DNA of 20,469 bases from an uncultured Bacilli bacterium (GCA_934096735.1 CAKOMS010000015.1:1-20469); one strand, 5' to 3'; counted from the first letter of the stretch, positions 5,451 through 12,963 are shown. The notes: a model not told the origin generated them from the sequence alone. Made by a program: numbers and translations.

Positions 5451-7243
5451 AATCCATCTTCACAATTTGGTTCAGTTGGTGTAACTGTATCTGGATCATT
5501 ATCTGCTTTAGTATAAACCCAAATTTCAAATTTTGCTCCTTCTTTTACTTGTGAACCTGCTACTCTACTTTGTTTATAAATTGTTCCAGCCATATTTGTT
5601 TCAGATGCTGTTTCATTTACAGTTAAATTAATTTTATTATCATCACAGAATTCTTTAACATCTGAAACTGTATAACTTCCATCTGTAAAGTCTGGATAAG
5701 TTTTTCCAATAGTAGCATAATATAAAGTAATTTGCTCACCACTTGTTAAAGACTCTCCTGCTTCAACACTTTGTCTTACTATATCATCTTCTTTAAAACC
5801 TTCAGCATTATCTTTATCTACTGCTTCTGGCTCAATATTTACTGTAAGTCCTCTTGCTTCTAATGCTCCTTTTACTTCTAAATAATTCTTTTTAGTATAA
5901 TCTTCAATTTTTATTGTAGAATCTCCAGTTGAAACATATATCTTTATTGTAGAATTTTTCTTTTTCTTAGTATTAGCTGCAGGACTAGTTTTTACTACAT
6001 CTCCAACTGGTATATCTTTGCTTGATACTCCTGGTTGTTCATCTGCTACTTTAAATCCTGCTTTTTGTAAAATATCTATTGCATCACTTAAACTTTTTCC
6101 TACAACATTTGGAACTGCTACAGAACTTGTTTTACTAAATATTACTATTAAAGTAAATACCAAAGTAATAACTATAACTAATCCTGTAAATATTGATGCT
6201 AATTTTATTAATGTTTTATTTTGCTTTTTCAAATCATCACCTGTTATCTTTTTAACAATTATTTCATTCTTTTCTTCTTTTTTTATCTCTTTTTTATTAT
6301 CTGCAATTTCTTTCTTTTTATCATCTTTTACAACTTTTATCATTTTTGTATCATTAGATGCTGAAGATGAAGAGGTTGTTTCTGGATATTTTAATTTTAT
6401 CTTTGCTTCATCTTTTCTTGATGGGTCTAGACATGTCTTTAAATCTTCATGCATCTCTCTTGCATCAGCATATCTATTTTTAGGATTTTTTGCTGTTGCT
6501 TTAATTATAATATTTTCAACACTCTGTGGAATATTTGGTAATTCTTCTCTTATTGATGGAAGAGGTTCTTTTAAATGTTTTAATGCTATTTCTACTGCAT
6601 TTTCTCCCTTAAAAGGTAATTTACCTGTTAATAATTCATAAAACAATATTCCAATTGAGTAAATATCTGACTGAAGTGTTGCTCCTTTACCACTTGCTTG
6701 TTCTGGTGGTAAGTAATGAACACTACCCATTACTGAATTTGTTTGAGTAAGTTGTGTTGAATTTAAAGCCATTGCTATACCAAAATCAGTAATTTTTACA
6801 AGTCCATTTTCAAGTATCATTATATTTTGTGGTTTTATATCTCTATGAATAATATAAGAATCATGTGCTACAGACAATCCATCAGTAATTTGAAGTACTA
6901 TATCTACTGCTTCAGAAACTGTTAATTTTCCTCTTTTCTTAAGTAAATTTTTTAAATGTTTTCCTTCAATATATTCCATTACTATGTAGTAATCACCATT
7001 ATCTTCACCAACATCATATACTTCAACAATATTAGGATTAGATAAAGAACTTGCTGATAAAGCTTCTCTTTGAAATCTTCTTACAAATTTTTCATCTGTT
7101 GCTAAATCTCCTCTTAAAACTTTAACTGCTACATTTCTATCTAATATTGTGTCATAAGCTAAAAATACATTAGCCATTCCACCTTCACCAATACTTTTGA
7201 TTATTTGATACCTGTCGCTAATCTTTTGACCTTTCATAATCAT
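5444..7243 (-). CDS. prkC: Serine/threonine protein kinase with PASTA repeats
   Basis: A 599-aa membrane kinase of the PrkC/Stk1/StkP class. The N-terminal Hanks kinase domain (about 5-260) shows the glycine loop GEGGMANV (19-26), Lys41, the catalytic HRDIKPQN loop (Asp135), DFG (Asp153) and the GSVHYLPPEQ activation segment. A charged Lys/Glu linker leads to one membrane helix (345-369) and three extracellular PASTA domains (about 374-438, 441-510, 513-577), which in this family sense muropeptides or lipid II. The tail ends with two Cys (CEDGLC). The frame is open from a TTG at 7255; the ATG at 7241-7243 fits GGTGATT upstream and avoids overlap with prpC, and the ATG two codons later is also possible. 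It forms a kinase/phosphatase pair with prpC. Confidence 0.95.
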   Translation of the reverse strand: MIMKGQKISDRYQIIKSIGEGGMANVFLAYDTILDRNVAVKVLRGDLATDEKFVRRFQREALSASSLSNPNIVEVYDVGEDNGDYYIVMEYIEGKHLKNLLKKRGKLTVSEAVDIVLQITDGLSVAHDSYIIHRDIKPQNIMILENGLVKITDFGIAMALNSTQLTQTNSVMGSVHYLPPEQASGKGATLQSDIYSIGILFYELLTGKLPFKGENAVEIALKHLKEPLPSIREELPNIPQSVENIIIKATAKNPKNRYADAREMHEDLKTCLDPSRKDEAKIKLKYPETTSSSSASNDTKMIKVVKDDKKKEIADNKKEIKKEEKNEIIVKKITGDDLKKQNKTLIKLASIFTGLVIVITLVFTLIVIFSKTSSVAVPNVVGKSLSDAIDILQKAGFKVADEQPGVSSKDIPVGDVVKTSPAANTKKKKNSTIKIYVSTGDSTIKIEDYTKKNYLEVKGALEARGLTVNIEPEAVDKDNAEGFKEDDIVRQSVEAGESLTSGEQITLYYATIGKTYPDFTDGSYTVSDVKEFCDDNKINLTVNETASETNMAGTIYKQSRVAGSQVKEGAKFEIWVYTKADNDPDTVTPTEPNCEDGLC

Positions 7244-7244
7244 A

Positions 7245-7982
7245 CTAATCACCAAACCTTTTTAAATATGCTACAGAAATATTATCAGTTCCACCTCTAG
7301 CATTACATTTCATTATTAATTTTTCAACTTTTTCTTCTGCAGTTAATTCATCGTCATTTAAAACTTTTTCAATTTGTTCATCTGTTAACATATTTGTAAG
7401 ACCATCACTGCATAGGAGTATTGCATCACTTTTTATATCAACTTCAAAAATATCAAGTTCTGCTACTTCACCAGCTCCTAAGGCTTTCATAAGTACATTT
7501 TTCTTAGGATGATTTTTTGCTTCTTCTTCAGTAATATTTCCAGCTTCTACTAAAAGATTTACTAAAGTATGTGATTTTGTAACTCTATGTAATTTATTAT
7601 TCTTCATTACATAACCAGATGAATCTCCAATATTACCAAATATTAAATAATCTTTTGTAAGAAGTGCTACTACTATTGTAGTGCCAAGTCCTACTGAATC
7701 AACATTTTCTTCCCCATATTTAAGTATTTCTTTATTTATTTCATTAACATTATCATTAAGCCAATTTACTGCGTCAAGTTCAGTTCCCATACTTTTTGTT
7801 TCATTAAATCTTTTGCCAAGGTGAGATACTGCAATACTTGATGCTACTTCACCTTTTCTATGACCACCCATTCCATCTGCCACTACAAGTAAATATTCAT
7901 TTTCTTGATTTTTAAGTATTGTGACACTATCTTCATTATGAGTTCTTACACGTCCTGAGTCTGTCATATAACATGTTTCCAT
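7245..7982 (-). CDS. prpC: PP2C-type protein phosphatase
   Basis: A 245-aa Mn/Mg-dependent Ser/Thr phosphatase (PrpC/Stp) that reverses phosphorylation by the adjacent PASTA kinase. Motifs: RTHNEDS (about 13-19), the metal-binding DGMGGH (36-41), NIGDSSGYV, LLCSDGLTNML and the C-terminal GGTDNISV. The length is normal for the family. An in-frame upstream extension exists, but the ATG at 7980-7982 is preferred: it begins one base after the rlmN stop, is preceded by GAGGTG, and gives the usual METxxxTDxGxVRxxNEDS start. It is separated from the prkC start by only a base or two, so the pair is co-translated. Confidence 0.95.
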   Translation of the reverse strand: METCYMTDSGRVRTHNEDSVTILKNQENEYLLVVADGMGGHRKGEVASSIAVSHLGKRFNETKSMGTELDAVNWLNDNVNEINKEILKYGEENVDSVGLGTTIVVALLTKDYLIFGNIGDSSGYVMKNNKLHRVTKSHTLVNLLVEAGNITEEEAKNHPKKNVLMKALGAGEVAELDIFEVDIKSDAILLCSDGLTNMLTDEQIEKVLNDDELTAEEKVEKLIMKCNARGGTDNISVAYLKRFGD

Positions 7983-7983
7983 T

Positions 7984-8994
7984 TTACACCTCTTTGCTTC
8001 TAAGTTGTCCACAAGCAGCACTGATTTTTCCACCAAATTCTTTTCTTACAGTAGTATTAATTCCTTCTTTTAATAAAGTTGATTTAAATAAATCAATGTT
8101 ACTGCTCCTTTTAAACTCTATGTTCTTAGTTTCATTATATGGTATTAGATTAACATAAACATTCATTCCTTTTAATAATTTTGCTAATTCTTTTGCATCA
8201 TCTATGCTATCATTTACCATATTAAGCATAACATATTCTATAGTAACTCGTCTATTAGTTTTAGAGATATAGTCTTTAACTTCACTTATTACTTGACTAA
8301 TATTATACACTTTATTTATAGGCATAATCTTATTTCTTATTTCATCATTCGGAGCATGAAGACTAATTGCTAAATTTACTTGAATATCTAAATTAGATAA
8401 TTCTTTTATTTTAGGCACTAATCCACAAGTTGATAAAGTTATATGTCTTGCTCCTATCATTAATCCTTTTGGATGATTAATTATTTTTACAAAATTAATA
8501 ATATTATCATAATTATCAAATGGTTCACCTATTCCCATTACAACTACGCTAGTTATTTTTTCTTTTATGTCTTCTTCAACAAGTAGTATTTGTTCAACTA
8601 TTTCATAAGTTTCTAAATTTCTTACTTTTTTAAGTCTTCCACTTTCGCAGAATCTACAACCCATATTGCATCCAACTTGACTTGATACACAAATACTTAT
8701 TCCATAATCATGATACATTACTACGGCTTCAATAAAGTTTCCATCTATTAATTCAAATAAATATTTTTTAACTAACTTTGAATCTTCTTTTCTTTTTATT
8801 TTAATAAAAAAAGTATTAAAATCTTGTTTTAATTTTTCTCTAATTTCTTTTTTTAAATTACTAAAATTATCTATATTATATTCTCTATGGATATAAAGCC
8901 ATTCAAAAACTTGAAGAGCTTTATATGGCTTTTCATTTATACTTACAAAATAACTATCTAATTCTTCTAAACTTAATCCTAATAAATTTCTCAT
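7984..8994 (-). CDS. rlmN: Dual-specificity RNA methyltransferase RlmN
   Basis: A 336-aa radical SAM enzyme that makes C2-methyladenosine at A2503 of 23S rRNA and A37 of some tRNAs. The cluster motif CxxxCxxC is C109, C113 and C116, inside SSQVGCNMGCRFCESG. The methyl-carrying Cys near the end is C328 in SAACGQLR. The VVMGIGEPFDNYDN and ARHITLSTCGLVP boxes are also present. The length is at the lower end for the family. The ATG has only a weak ribosome site (AGAAG very close), which is notable given the leader upstream. It is the first gene of the operon, and the usual upstream rsmB is missing. Confidence 0.95.
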   Translation of the reverse strand: MRNLLGLSLEELDSYFVSINEKPYKALQVFEWLYIHREYNIDNFSNLKKEIREKLKQDFNTFFIKIKRKEDSKLVKKYLFELIDGNFIEAVVMYHDYGISICVSSQVGCNMGCRFCESGRLKKVRNLETYEIVEQILLVEEDIKEKITSVVVMGIGEPFDNYDNIINFVKIINHPKGLMIGARHITLSTCGLVPKIKELSNLDIQVNLAISLHAPNDEIRNKIMPINKVYNISQVISEVKDYISKTNRRVTIEYVMLNMVNDSIDDAKELAKLLKGMNVYVNLIPYNETKNIEFKRSSNIDLFKSTLLKEGINTTVRKEFGGKISAACGQLRSKEV

Positions 8995-9017
8995 ACTTCT
9001 ATTTTACTATAAATATT

Positions 9018-9050
9018 AAAAAAAGATAGTAAAAAGTTAATTTTACTATC
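9018..9050 (-). terminator. Intrinsic terminator inside the rlmN leader (attenuator candidate)
   Basis: A perfect 10-bp stem (GATAGTAAAA/TTTTACTATC), 6-nt loop and seven T on the minus strand, 24 nt before the rlmN ATG and about 180 nt after the promoter at 9237-9265. The sequence ATAGTAAAAT of the 5' stem arm recurs at 9001-9010, next to the rlmN start, giving a possible competing pairing. Confidence 0.8.
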
Positions 9051-9230
9051 CTGTGGTATGTTTTAACGTCTGTCATCTGACGGTTTTTATATGTTTTTTC
9101 GTCTTCATCTGACAGTTTTTATATGTTTTTACGTCTTCATCTGACGATATACATTGTTATAAAAGTACGAATTAAAATACTTAAAGTGTACTTTTTAAAC
9201 GAATAATAATAGTTTAGTTCTTCCCTTGTT
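9026..9230 (-). ncRNA. Structured leader RNA or small RNA upstream of rlmN
   Basis: The interval lies between a good promoter (9237-9265) and an intrinsic terminator (9018-9050). It contains an 8-bp inverted repeat AAAAGTAC/GTACTTTT and the three tandem modules at 9067-9146. It could be a cis-acting attenuator controlling rlmN-prpC-prkC-rsgA-rpe, or an independent RNA of about 200 nt. I do not recognise a known riboswitch, T-box, 6S or tmRNA pattern. Confidence 0.5.
9067..9146. repeat. Tandem repeat, about 2.5 copies of 32-33 bp
   Basis: Copies start at 9067, 9100 and 9132. Each has CGTC..TCATCTGAC.G, a short inverted repeat (CGTC/GACG), followed in the first two by GTTTTTATATGTTTTT. In the minus-strand leader RNA this gives three small hairpin-like modules joined by linkers of about 17 nt made mostly of A (AAAAACATATAAAAAC). 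Confidence 0.8.
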
Positions 9231-9236
9231 AAAAAC

Positions 9237-9265
9237 ATTTTAACACAGGACTTTTCTGTTATCAA
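9237..9265 (-). promoter_or_regulatory. Sigma-A promoter of the rlmN leader/operon
   Basis: -35 TTGATA (9260-9265), 17-nt spacer, -10 TAAAAT (9237-9242) on the minus strand, each five of six to consensus. The spacer carries a short inverted repeat (ACAG/CTGT), a possible operator. Confidence 0.65.
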
Positions 9266-9296
9266 CAAAAATTTATAAATTTTTTCTTTTTTATTA

Positions 9297-9359
9297 TAGA
9301 AATATAATATTTTTTAGAATAAGTGATTATTTTTTATTAAAAAAATGTCTATATTTCTA
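9297..9359. repeat. Inverted repeat upstream of the XRE gene
   Basis: TAGAAATATA at 9297-9306 and its exact reverse complement TATATTTCTA at 9350-9359, separated by 43 nt of AT-rich DNA, ending 60 nt before the regulator's ATG. It could be a paired operator for the two-HTH protein. No clear promoter was found for that gene in 9266-9419. In such AT-rich sequence a chance 10-bp match cannot be excluded. Confidence 0.4.
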
Positions 9360-9419
9360 CACATAATAAAACTATTAAAAATCTTTTATTTATAATTTTT
9401 TTGAAAGTGAGTTAATAAT

Positions 9420-9866
9420 ATGTTGCAGATAAAAGATTTGAGAGAAGAAAAAGATTTAAGACAACAAGATATAGCTAAACTGATCGGAATTGAAAGAAGT
9501 ACCTACTCTTCTTATGAAACCGAAAGAGACACTATTCCAATTAATCACTTAAATAATTTATGTAATTTTTTTGATGTTTCAATTGATTATGCGCTTGGTC
9601 TAACTAAGAAAACAAAATATACTAATTCAAGAAAAGATATTGATCGTGATATTATTCTTATAAGACTTAAAGAACTTAGAAAAAAATACAAATTAACTCA
9701 ACATGAGATTGTAAAAAAATTAAATATAGCAAGAAGTACTTGGGCTGGTTATGAGTATGGAAATTATTTAATTCCAACTTTAATTTTATATGAACTTGCT
9801 AGTAAATATAATACTTCAGTAGATTATATAGTTGGAAAAGTTGATATAAATTATTTAGCAAAATAA
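9420..9866 (+). CDS. Double-HTH XRE-family transcriptional regulator
   Basis: A 148-aa protein made of two Cro/C1-type helix-turn-helix domains in tandem (about 1-62 and 78-142), joined by a short basic linker, with no other domain. Both copies show the family pattern: LK-type first helix, LRQQDIAKLIGIERSTYSSYE in the first, LTQHEIVKKLNIARSTWAGYE in the second, and each ends in the DVSIDY / NTSVDY segment. A tandem arrangement in one chain suggests a pseudo-dimer contacting two half-sites. The ribosome site is weak. It is divergent from rlmN and 53 nt upstream of the GerE-like gene, so it may regulate either side. Target unknown. Confidence 0.88.
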   Translation: MLQIKDLREEKDLRQQDIAKLIGIERSTYSSYETERDTIPINHLNNLCNFFDVSIDYALGLTKKTKYTNSRKDIDRDIILIRLKELRKKYKLTQHEIVKKLNIARSTWAGYEYGNYLIPTLILYELASKYNTSVDYIVGKVDINYLAK

Positions 9867-9886
9867 CACCTTAATTCTATATTATT

Positions 9887-9895
9887 CATAAAATA
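9887..9895 (+). promoter_or_regulatory. Possible sigma-K-type -10 element of the gerE-like gene
   Basis: CATAAAATA fits the CATANNNTA -10 consensus of sigma-K, with AC 17 nt upstream (9868-9869) as a candidate -35. In Bacillus subtilis gerE is a sigma-K gene. The match is short and the region AT-rich, so this is suggestive only. Confidence 0.35.
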
Positions 9896-9919
9896 CTATG
9901 AGTAAGAAAGGATGATACC

Positions 9920-10126
9920 ATGGGTAAAGGCATTCTTACAGCTAGAGAACAAGAAGTGTTTCGTTTGCTTGTTTTAAATAAAAACACTAAAGATATTGCA
10001 AATGCATTAGAAATTAGTGAAAAGACAGTTAGAAATCATATATCAAATACTATGCAAAAACTTGGTGTAAAAAGTAGAGCTCAAGCTGTTGTAGAATTAT
10101 TAAAACTTGGTGAATTAAAAATTTAA
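9920..10126 (+). CDS. gerE: GerE-like LuxR-family regulator
   Basis: A 68-aa protein that is only a LuxR/GerE helix-turn-helix domain, the size class of Bacillus GerE (74 aa). It reads closely like GerE: LTAREQEVFRLLV, the KDIANALEISEKTVRNH recognition region, NTMQKLGVKSRAQAVVELL and the GELKI end. GerE is the last mother-cell transcription regulator of sporulation, acting with sigma-K on spore coat genes. The start is set by AGAAAGGATG 6 nt upstream. A terminator overlaps its stop. The adjacent gerM-like gene supports a sporulation context, as both genes sit close together in Bacillus. A non-sporulation role in a lineage that lost sporulation is possible. Confidence 0.8.
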   Translation: MGKGILTAREQEVFRLLVLNKNTKDIANALEISEKTVRNHISNTMQKLGVKSRAQAVVELLKLGELKI

Positions 10127-10143
10127 GCCTTATGGCTTTTTTT
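10125..10143 (+). terminator. Intrinsic terminator of the gerE-like gene
   Basis: A 5-bp stem (AAGCC/GGCTT), TTAT loop and T tract. The stem begins within the stop codon. Confidence 0.7.
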
Positions 10144-10190
10144 ATTGTACTTAAAAGTATATTTAAAAATATAATTAAATAGGTGGTTAA

Positions 10191-11123
10191 ATGATTAAAA
10201 AAATGGCTATTAAAAAATTTACAATAATAGCGTTATCATTTTTAATTCTACTTATTGTATATTTATTTCCTAAAAAACATGAAACTTATAATTTTACTAC
10301 TAATGTAAGTTATGTAGTTAGTGAAAAAATGCCAATATATCTAATATTAAATGATTCTTATGTTAGTAGATGTAATGTATTAAAAACTAGTGATAATTTA
10401 AATGATTTAATTAAAGAAGTAATAGAAAATCTTACTATAGATAGTAATAATACGAATATTCCTAAAGGATTTAAAAAAGTTATTCCTAAAAATACTAAAG
10501 TAAAAGATATTTCTATAAGTGATGGATTACTTAAAATTAATTTCAGTAAAGAAGTATTAAATGTTAGTTTAGAAAATGAAGAAAAAATGTTAGAAGCTAT
10601 AATTTATTCTCTTACTGAAATAAAAGATGTTAATAAAATTATGATATTTGTTGAAGGAGAACTTTTAAAAAATTTACCTAATTCTAAAAAAATACTACCA
10701 AATATTTTAGATAGAAGTTATGGTATTAATAAAACTTATGATATTAGTAGTTTTAAAGATGTAACTAAAGTTACGACGTACTATGTTTCTAAAAATGAAG
10801 ATAATATTTATTATACTCCAGTTACTAGTTTATCTAATGATAAGAAAGAAAAGATTGAAATTATTATAGAAAAATTGAAATCTAATCCAACTTATAATAC
10901 TAATTTAGTGAGTTATCTTACTAATGAGGCAAAGTTGTTGCAATATAAAATTCTTGAAAATTCTGTTAATGTTAGCTTTAATAATGAAATACTTAGCTTA
11001 GATAATAAAAATATTATTGAAGAAATAAAATATTCTGTTGCTCTTTCTATTAAAGATACTTATATGATAAATGAAACTGTATTTTATGTTGATGGAGTCT
11101 TAGTGGATGCCTTTTTTGTATAA
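10191..11123 (+). CDS. gerM: GerM-like protein with two GerMN domains
   Basis: A 310-aa protein with a basic start and one membrane segment (about residues 8-25) without a lipobox Cys, so it is probably anchored with the rest outside the cytoplasm. Two successive domains of about 110 residues (about 55-170 and 190-310) each carry the GerM pattern: a stretch ending KIPKxTKVKDIS..DGLLKINFSKEV in the first and LENSVNVSFNNEI in the second, followed by a helix with YSLTE or YSVALSIK and a VEGELL / VDGVLV hairpin. GerM domains occur in spore cortex and germination proteins and in sporulation membrane complexes. Start: AGGTGG 5 nt before the ATG. The length is close to Bacillus GerM. The exact role here is inferred. 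Confidence 0.8.
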   Translation: MIKKMAIKKFTIIALSFLILLIVYLFPKKHETYNFTTNVSYVVSEKMPIYLILNDSYVSRCNVLKTSDNLNDLIKEVIENLTIDSNNTNIPKGFKKVIPKNTKVKDISISDGLLKINFSKEVLNVSLENEEKMLEAIIYSLTEIKDVNKIMIFVEGELLKNLPNSKKILPNILDRSYGINKTYDISSFKDVTKVTTYYVSKNEDNIYYTPVTSLSNDKKEKIEIIIEKLKSNPTYNTNLVSYLTNEAKLLQYKILENSVNVSFNNEILSLDNKNIIEEIKYSVALSIKDTYMINETVFYVDGVLVDAFFV

Positions 11124-11137
11124 AATGGGCATTTTTT
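11107..11137 (+). terminator. Intrinsic terminator of the gerM-like gene
   Basis: A 5-bp stem (ATGCC/GGCAT) with a 16-nt loop that can pair further (TTTT/AAAA), then six T. It spans the stop codon. Confidence 0.6.
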
Positions 11138-11138
11138 G

Positions 11139-11167
11139 TTGAAATTTTTAATTATTTATTATATAAT
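11139..11167 (+). promoter_or_regulatory. Sigma-A promoter of tRNA-Arg
   Basis: -35 TTGAAA (11139-11144), 17-nt spacer, perfect -10 TATAAT (11162-11167). The tRNA begins 19 nt after the -10. This is the best promoter match in the window. Confidence 0.85.
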
Positions 11168-11185
11168 CTATTTGTTCAGTTAGTT

Positions 11186-11262
11186 GGTTCCGTAGCTCAG
11201 CTGGATAGAGCAATCGCCTTCTAAGCGATCGGTCAGGTGTTCGAATCACCTCGGAATCACCA
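11186..11262 (+). tRNA. tRNA-Arg (UCU)
   Basis: A complete cloverleaf of 77 nt including encoded CCA. The acceptor stem GGTTCCG pairs with CGGAATC (one G-U), and D-arm GCTC/GAGC, anticodon arm ATCGC/GCGAT and T-arm AGGTG/CACCT with a TTCGAAT loop are all paired. The anticodon is TCT at 11220-11222, between CT and AA, so it reads AGA/AGG. AGA is the dominant Arg codon in this window. Confidence 0.97.
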
Positions 11263-11276
11263 TTATTGAATTATTC

Positions 11277-11297
11277 GAACCTTTTGGTTCTTTTTTT
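11277..11297 (+). terminator. Intrinsic terminator after tRNA-Arg
   Basis: A 5-bp stem (GAACC/GGTTC), TTTT loop and seven T, starting 14 nt after the tRNA end. Confidence 0.85.
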
Positions 11298-11309
11298 ATT
11301 TTTATCATA

Positions 11310-11338
11310 TTAATAATTTCTTTAATACGTGCTATAAT
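11310..11338 (+). promoter_or_regulatory. Extended -10 promoter of the VanY-type gene
   Basis: TGCTATAAT at 11330-11338 is a perfect extended -10. The -35 region TTAATA at 17-nt spacing is poor, as is usual for extended -10 promoters. The ATG follows 21 nt later. Confidence 0.7.
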
Positions 11339-11359
11339 ATAAATAATATAGGAGAATAT

Positions 11360-12325
11360 ATGAAGAAATTAAAGTTAAAGAAGAATGTTAAGATTGGAAT
11401 TGTTGGTATAGTAGCACTTATTATATTTATTTCTATTGGTGTCTACTCTACTAAAAATATCATTGAAAAAAAGAACTATGAAAAGACTTATGAATATAAA
11501 TTAATAAATATTGGTTATAGTAAAGATGAAAGTGATAAAATTACTACTTCTTATAAAGATAAAGAGATTGAATATATACTTAAAGATAAATATAATAAAA
11601 TATATGTTGATGTATTAAGTGACAAATACTTTATATATGATAATTTATATAGATATTTAGAATATTATAAAAATAATAGTGATAAAGCTATAAGAGATAT
11701 AGTTGAAGTTGTAAATGTAGGAAGGGATAAAGATTATTATACTGATTCAAAAGAAACTGATGTTAGCAAAAATGAACTTATGCTTGTTAATAAATATAAT
11801 TATTTAAAAGAAGATTATGAAGTACAAGATTTAGTAAATATTCCACTTACTTATGCATGGGGAGATGCTGGTAGTCAAAAGATTAATAAAAATGCTTACG
11901 ATGCATTTATAAATTTATGGAATGATGCTAAAAACAATGGATATTATTTTGTTGTATGTTCTTCTTATAGAACTTATCAAAAACAATTGGATGTGTATAA
12001 TAATTATAAAAGAAGTCGTGGAGAAAAAGAAGCAGATAAAATAGCTGCTAGAGCGGGATATTCTGAACATGAAACTGGTTATACAATAGATATGTATTCT
12101 AAAGGTTCTACTCAAAGTGATTTTCAAAATACTGAAGCATATGAATGGCTTATTAAAAATGCTCATAGATTTGGTTTTATTCAAAGGTATCCTTTAGATA
12201 AAGAAAATGTAACTGGATATAGTTTTGAATCATGGCACTATAGGTATGTTGGTATAGATGCTGCTACATATATTTATGAAAACAATATTACTTTTGATGA
12301 GTATTATGCTTACTTTGTAAAGTAA
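11360..12325 (+). CDS. VanY-family D-alanyl-D-alanine carboxypeptidase
   Basis: A 321-aa membrane-anchored zinc peptidase. One N-terminal helix (about 10-30), a helical linker with two short repeats (about 40-130), then the VanY/peptidase M15B domain (about 140-315). Key features are SSYRTYQKQ (about 201-209), the S235-x-H237-x-x-G240-x-x-x-D244 zinc motif, and ESWHYRY with H293 as third ligand and E290 as catalytic base. Such enzymes remove the terminal D-Ala from wall stem peptides. There is no vancomycin-resistance operon around it, so a housekeeping wall-trimming role is likelier than resistance. Start: AGGAG 6 nt upstream of the ATG. Confidence 0.92.
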   Translation: MKKLKLKKNVKIGIVGIVALIIFISIGVYSTKNIIEKKNYEKTYEYKLINIGYSKDESDKITTSYKDKEIEYILKDKYNKIYVDVLSDKYFIYDNLYRYLEYYKNNSDKAIRDIVEVVNVGRDKDYYTDSKETDVSKNELMLVNKYNYLKEDYEVQDLVNIPLTYAWGDAGSQKINKNAYDAFINLWNDAKNNGYYFVVCSSYRTYQKQLDVYNNYKRSRGEKEADKIAARAGYSEHETGYTIDMYSKGSTQSDFQNTEAYEWLIKNAHRFGFIQRYPLDKENVTGYSFESWHYRYVGIDAATYIYENNITFDEYYAYFVK

Positions 12326-12365
12326 GTTTTTTTTAAATCAATATGTTTATTATTTCTCTATTTTC

Positions 12366-12374
12366 TGCTATAAT
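12366..12374 (+). promoter_or_regulatory. Extended -10 promoter of recU-pbp
   Basis: TGCTATAAT, a perfect extended -10, identical to the one before the VanY-type gene. Transcription would start near 12380, giving a very short leader before the GTG at 12394. No good -35 is seen. Confidence 0.7.
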
Positions 12375-12393
12375 TATGTGTAGGTGAAAATGA

Positions 12394-12963
12394 GTGAATT
12401 ATCCTAATAAAATTGGTAAAACATATAAAAAAAATATTAGTTATGCTAATAGAGGTATGGATTTAGAAAATTTGATAAATGACACTAATGATTATTTACT
12501 TACAAATGATATTGCTGTTATTTATAAAAAGCCTACTCCTATTGGTGTTGTAAAAGTTGAATATGTTGGTAATAAACAAGTTATCACTAAGGCTTATTAT
12601 AGTAGTCCTTCTACATTAGATTATAACGGTATATATAAAGGAAGATATATTGAATTTGATGCAAAAGAAACTAAAAATAAGACTTCTTTTCCACTTAGTA
12701 ATGTACATGAACATCAAATAAAACATATTGAAAGAATTATAGTTCATGGTGGAATTGCTTTTTTAATAATAAGTATGAATGAAAATTATTACTTGTTACC
12801 AGGTGATAAATTAATTAGTTTTATTAAAGGTGAAACTAGAAAAAGTATACCTTATGAGTATATAAAAAATAATGGGTATCTTTTAGAATATAATTATAGT
12901 AAGGGATTAAATTATATAAAATATATAGATATTATTGGAGGTATTTATGAAGAAAATAAGTAA
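12394..12963 (+). CDS. recU: Holliday junction resolvase RecU
   Basis: A 189-aa endonuclease that cuts four-way junctions during recombination repair and chromosome segregation. Family blocks: NRGMDLENLIND (about 19-30), then DYNGIYKGRYIEFDAKETKNKTSFPL (77-102) and the HQIKHIE helix. Active-site residues by family alignment are D77, D89 and K91. Most RecU proteins have Glu at the second position (FEAKET), so FDAKET is a conservative change. The start is GTG with AGGTG upstream. It overlaps the PBP gene by 17 nt, the conserved recU-ponA arrangement of Firmicutes, where the genes are co-expressed. Confidence 0.95.
   Translation: MNYPNKIGKTYKKNISYANRGMDLENLINDTNDYLLTNDIAVIYKKPTPIGVVKVEYVGNKQVITKAYYSSPSTLDYNGIYKGRYIEFDAKETKNKTSFPLSNVHEHQIKHIERIIVHGGIAFLIISMNENYYLLPGDKLISFIKGETRKSIPYEYIKNNGYLLEYNYSKGLNYIKYIDIIGGIYEENK

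Noticed and set aside
9067..9146. Possible short CRISPR array.
   Set aside because: Copies are back to back with no unique spacers and include their own variable ends. No cas genes are nearby. It is a tandem repeat.
9137..9238. 33-codon minus-strand reading frame beginning at the ATG that overlaps the -10 of the rlmN leader promoter.
   Set aside because: There is no ribosome site, and the start codon lies inside the promoter that would transcribe it. It runs into the tandem repeats. Treated as chance.
9259..9267. TTATCAACA, one mismatch from a DnaA box, in an AT-rich intergenic region.
   Set aside because: It is a single box with no cluster and no dnaA, dnaN or rpmH nearby. It also overlaps the -35 of the rlmN promoter. 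Not enough for an origin.
11360..12325. Vancomycin-resistance gene because of the VanY family match.
   Set aside because: No vanR/S/H/A/X-type genes are nearby. VanY-family peptidases are common wall enzymes in low-GC Firmicutes.
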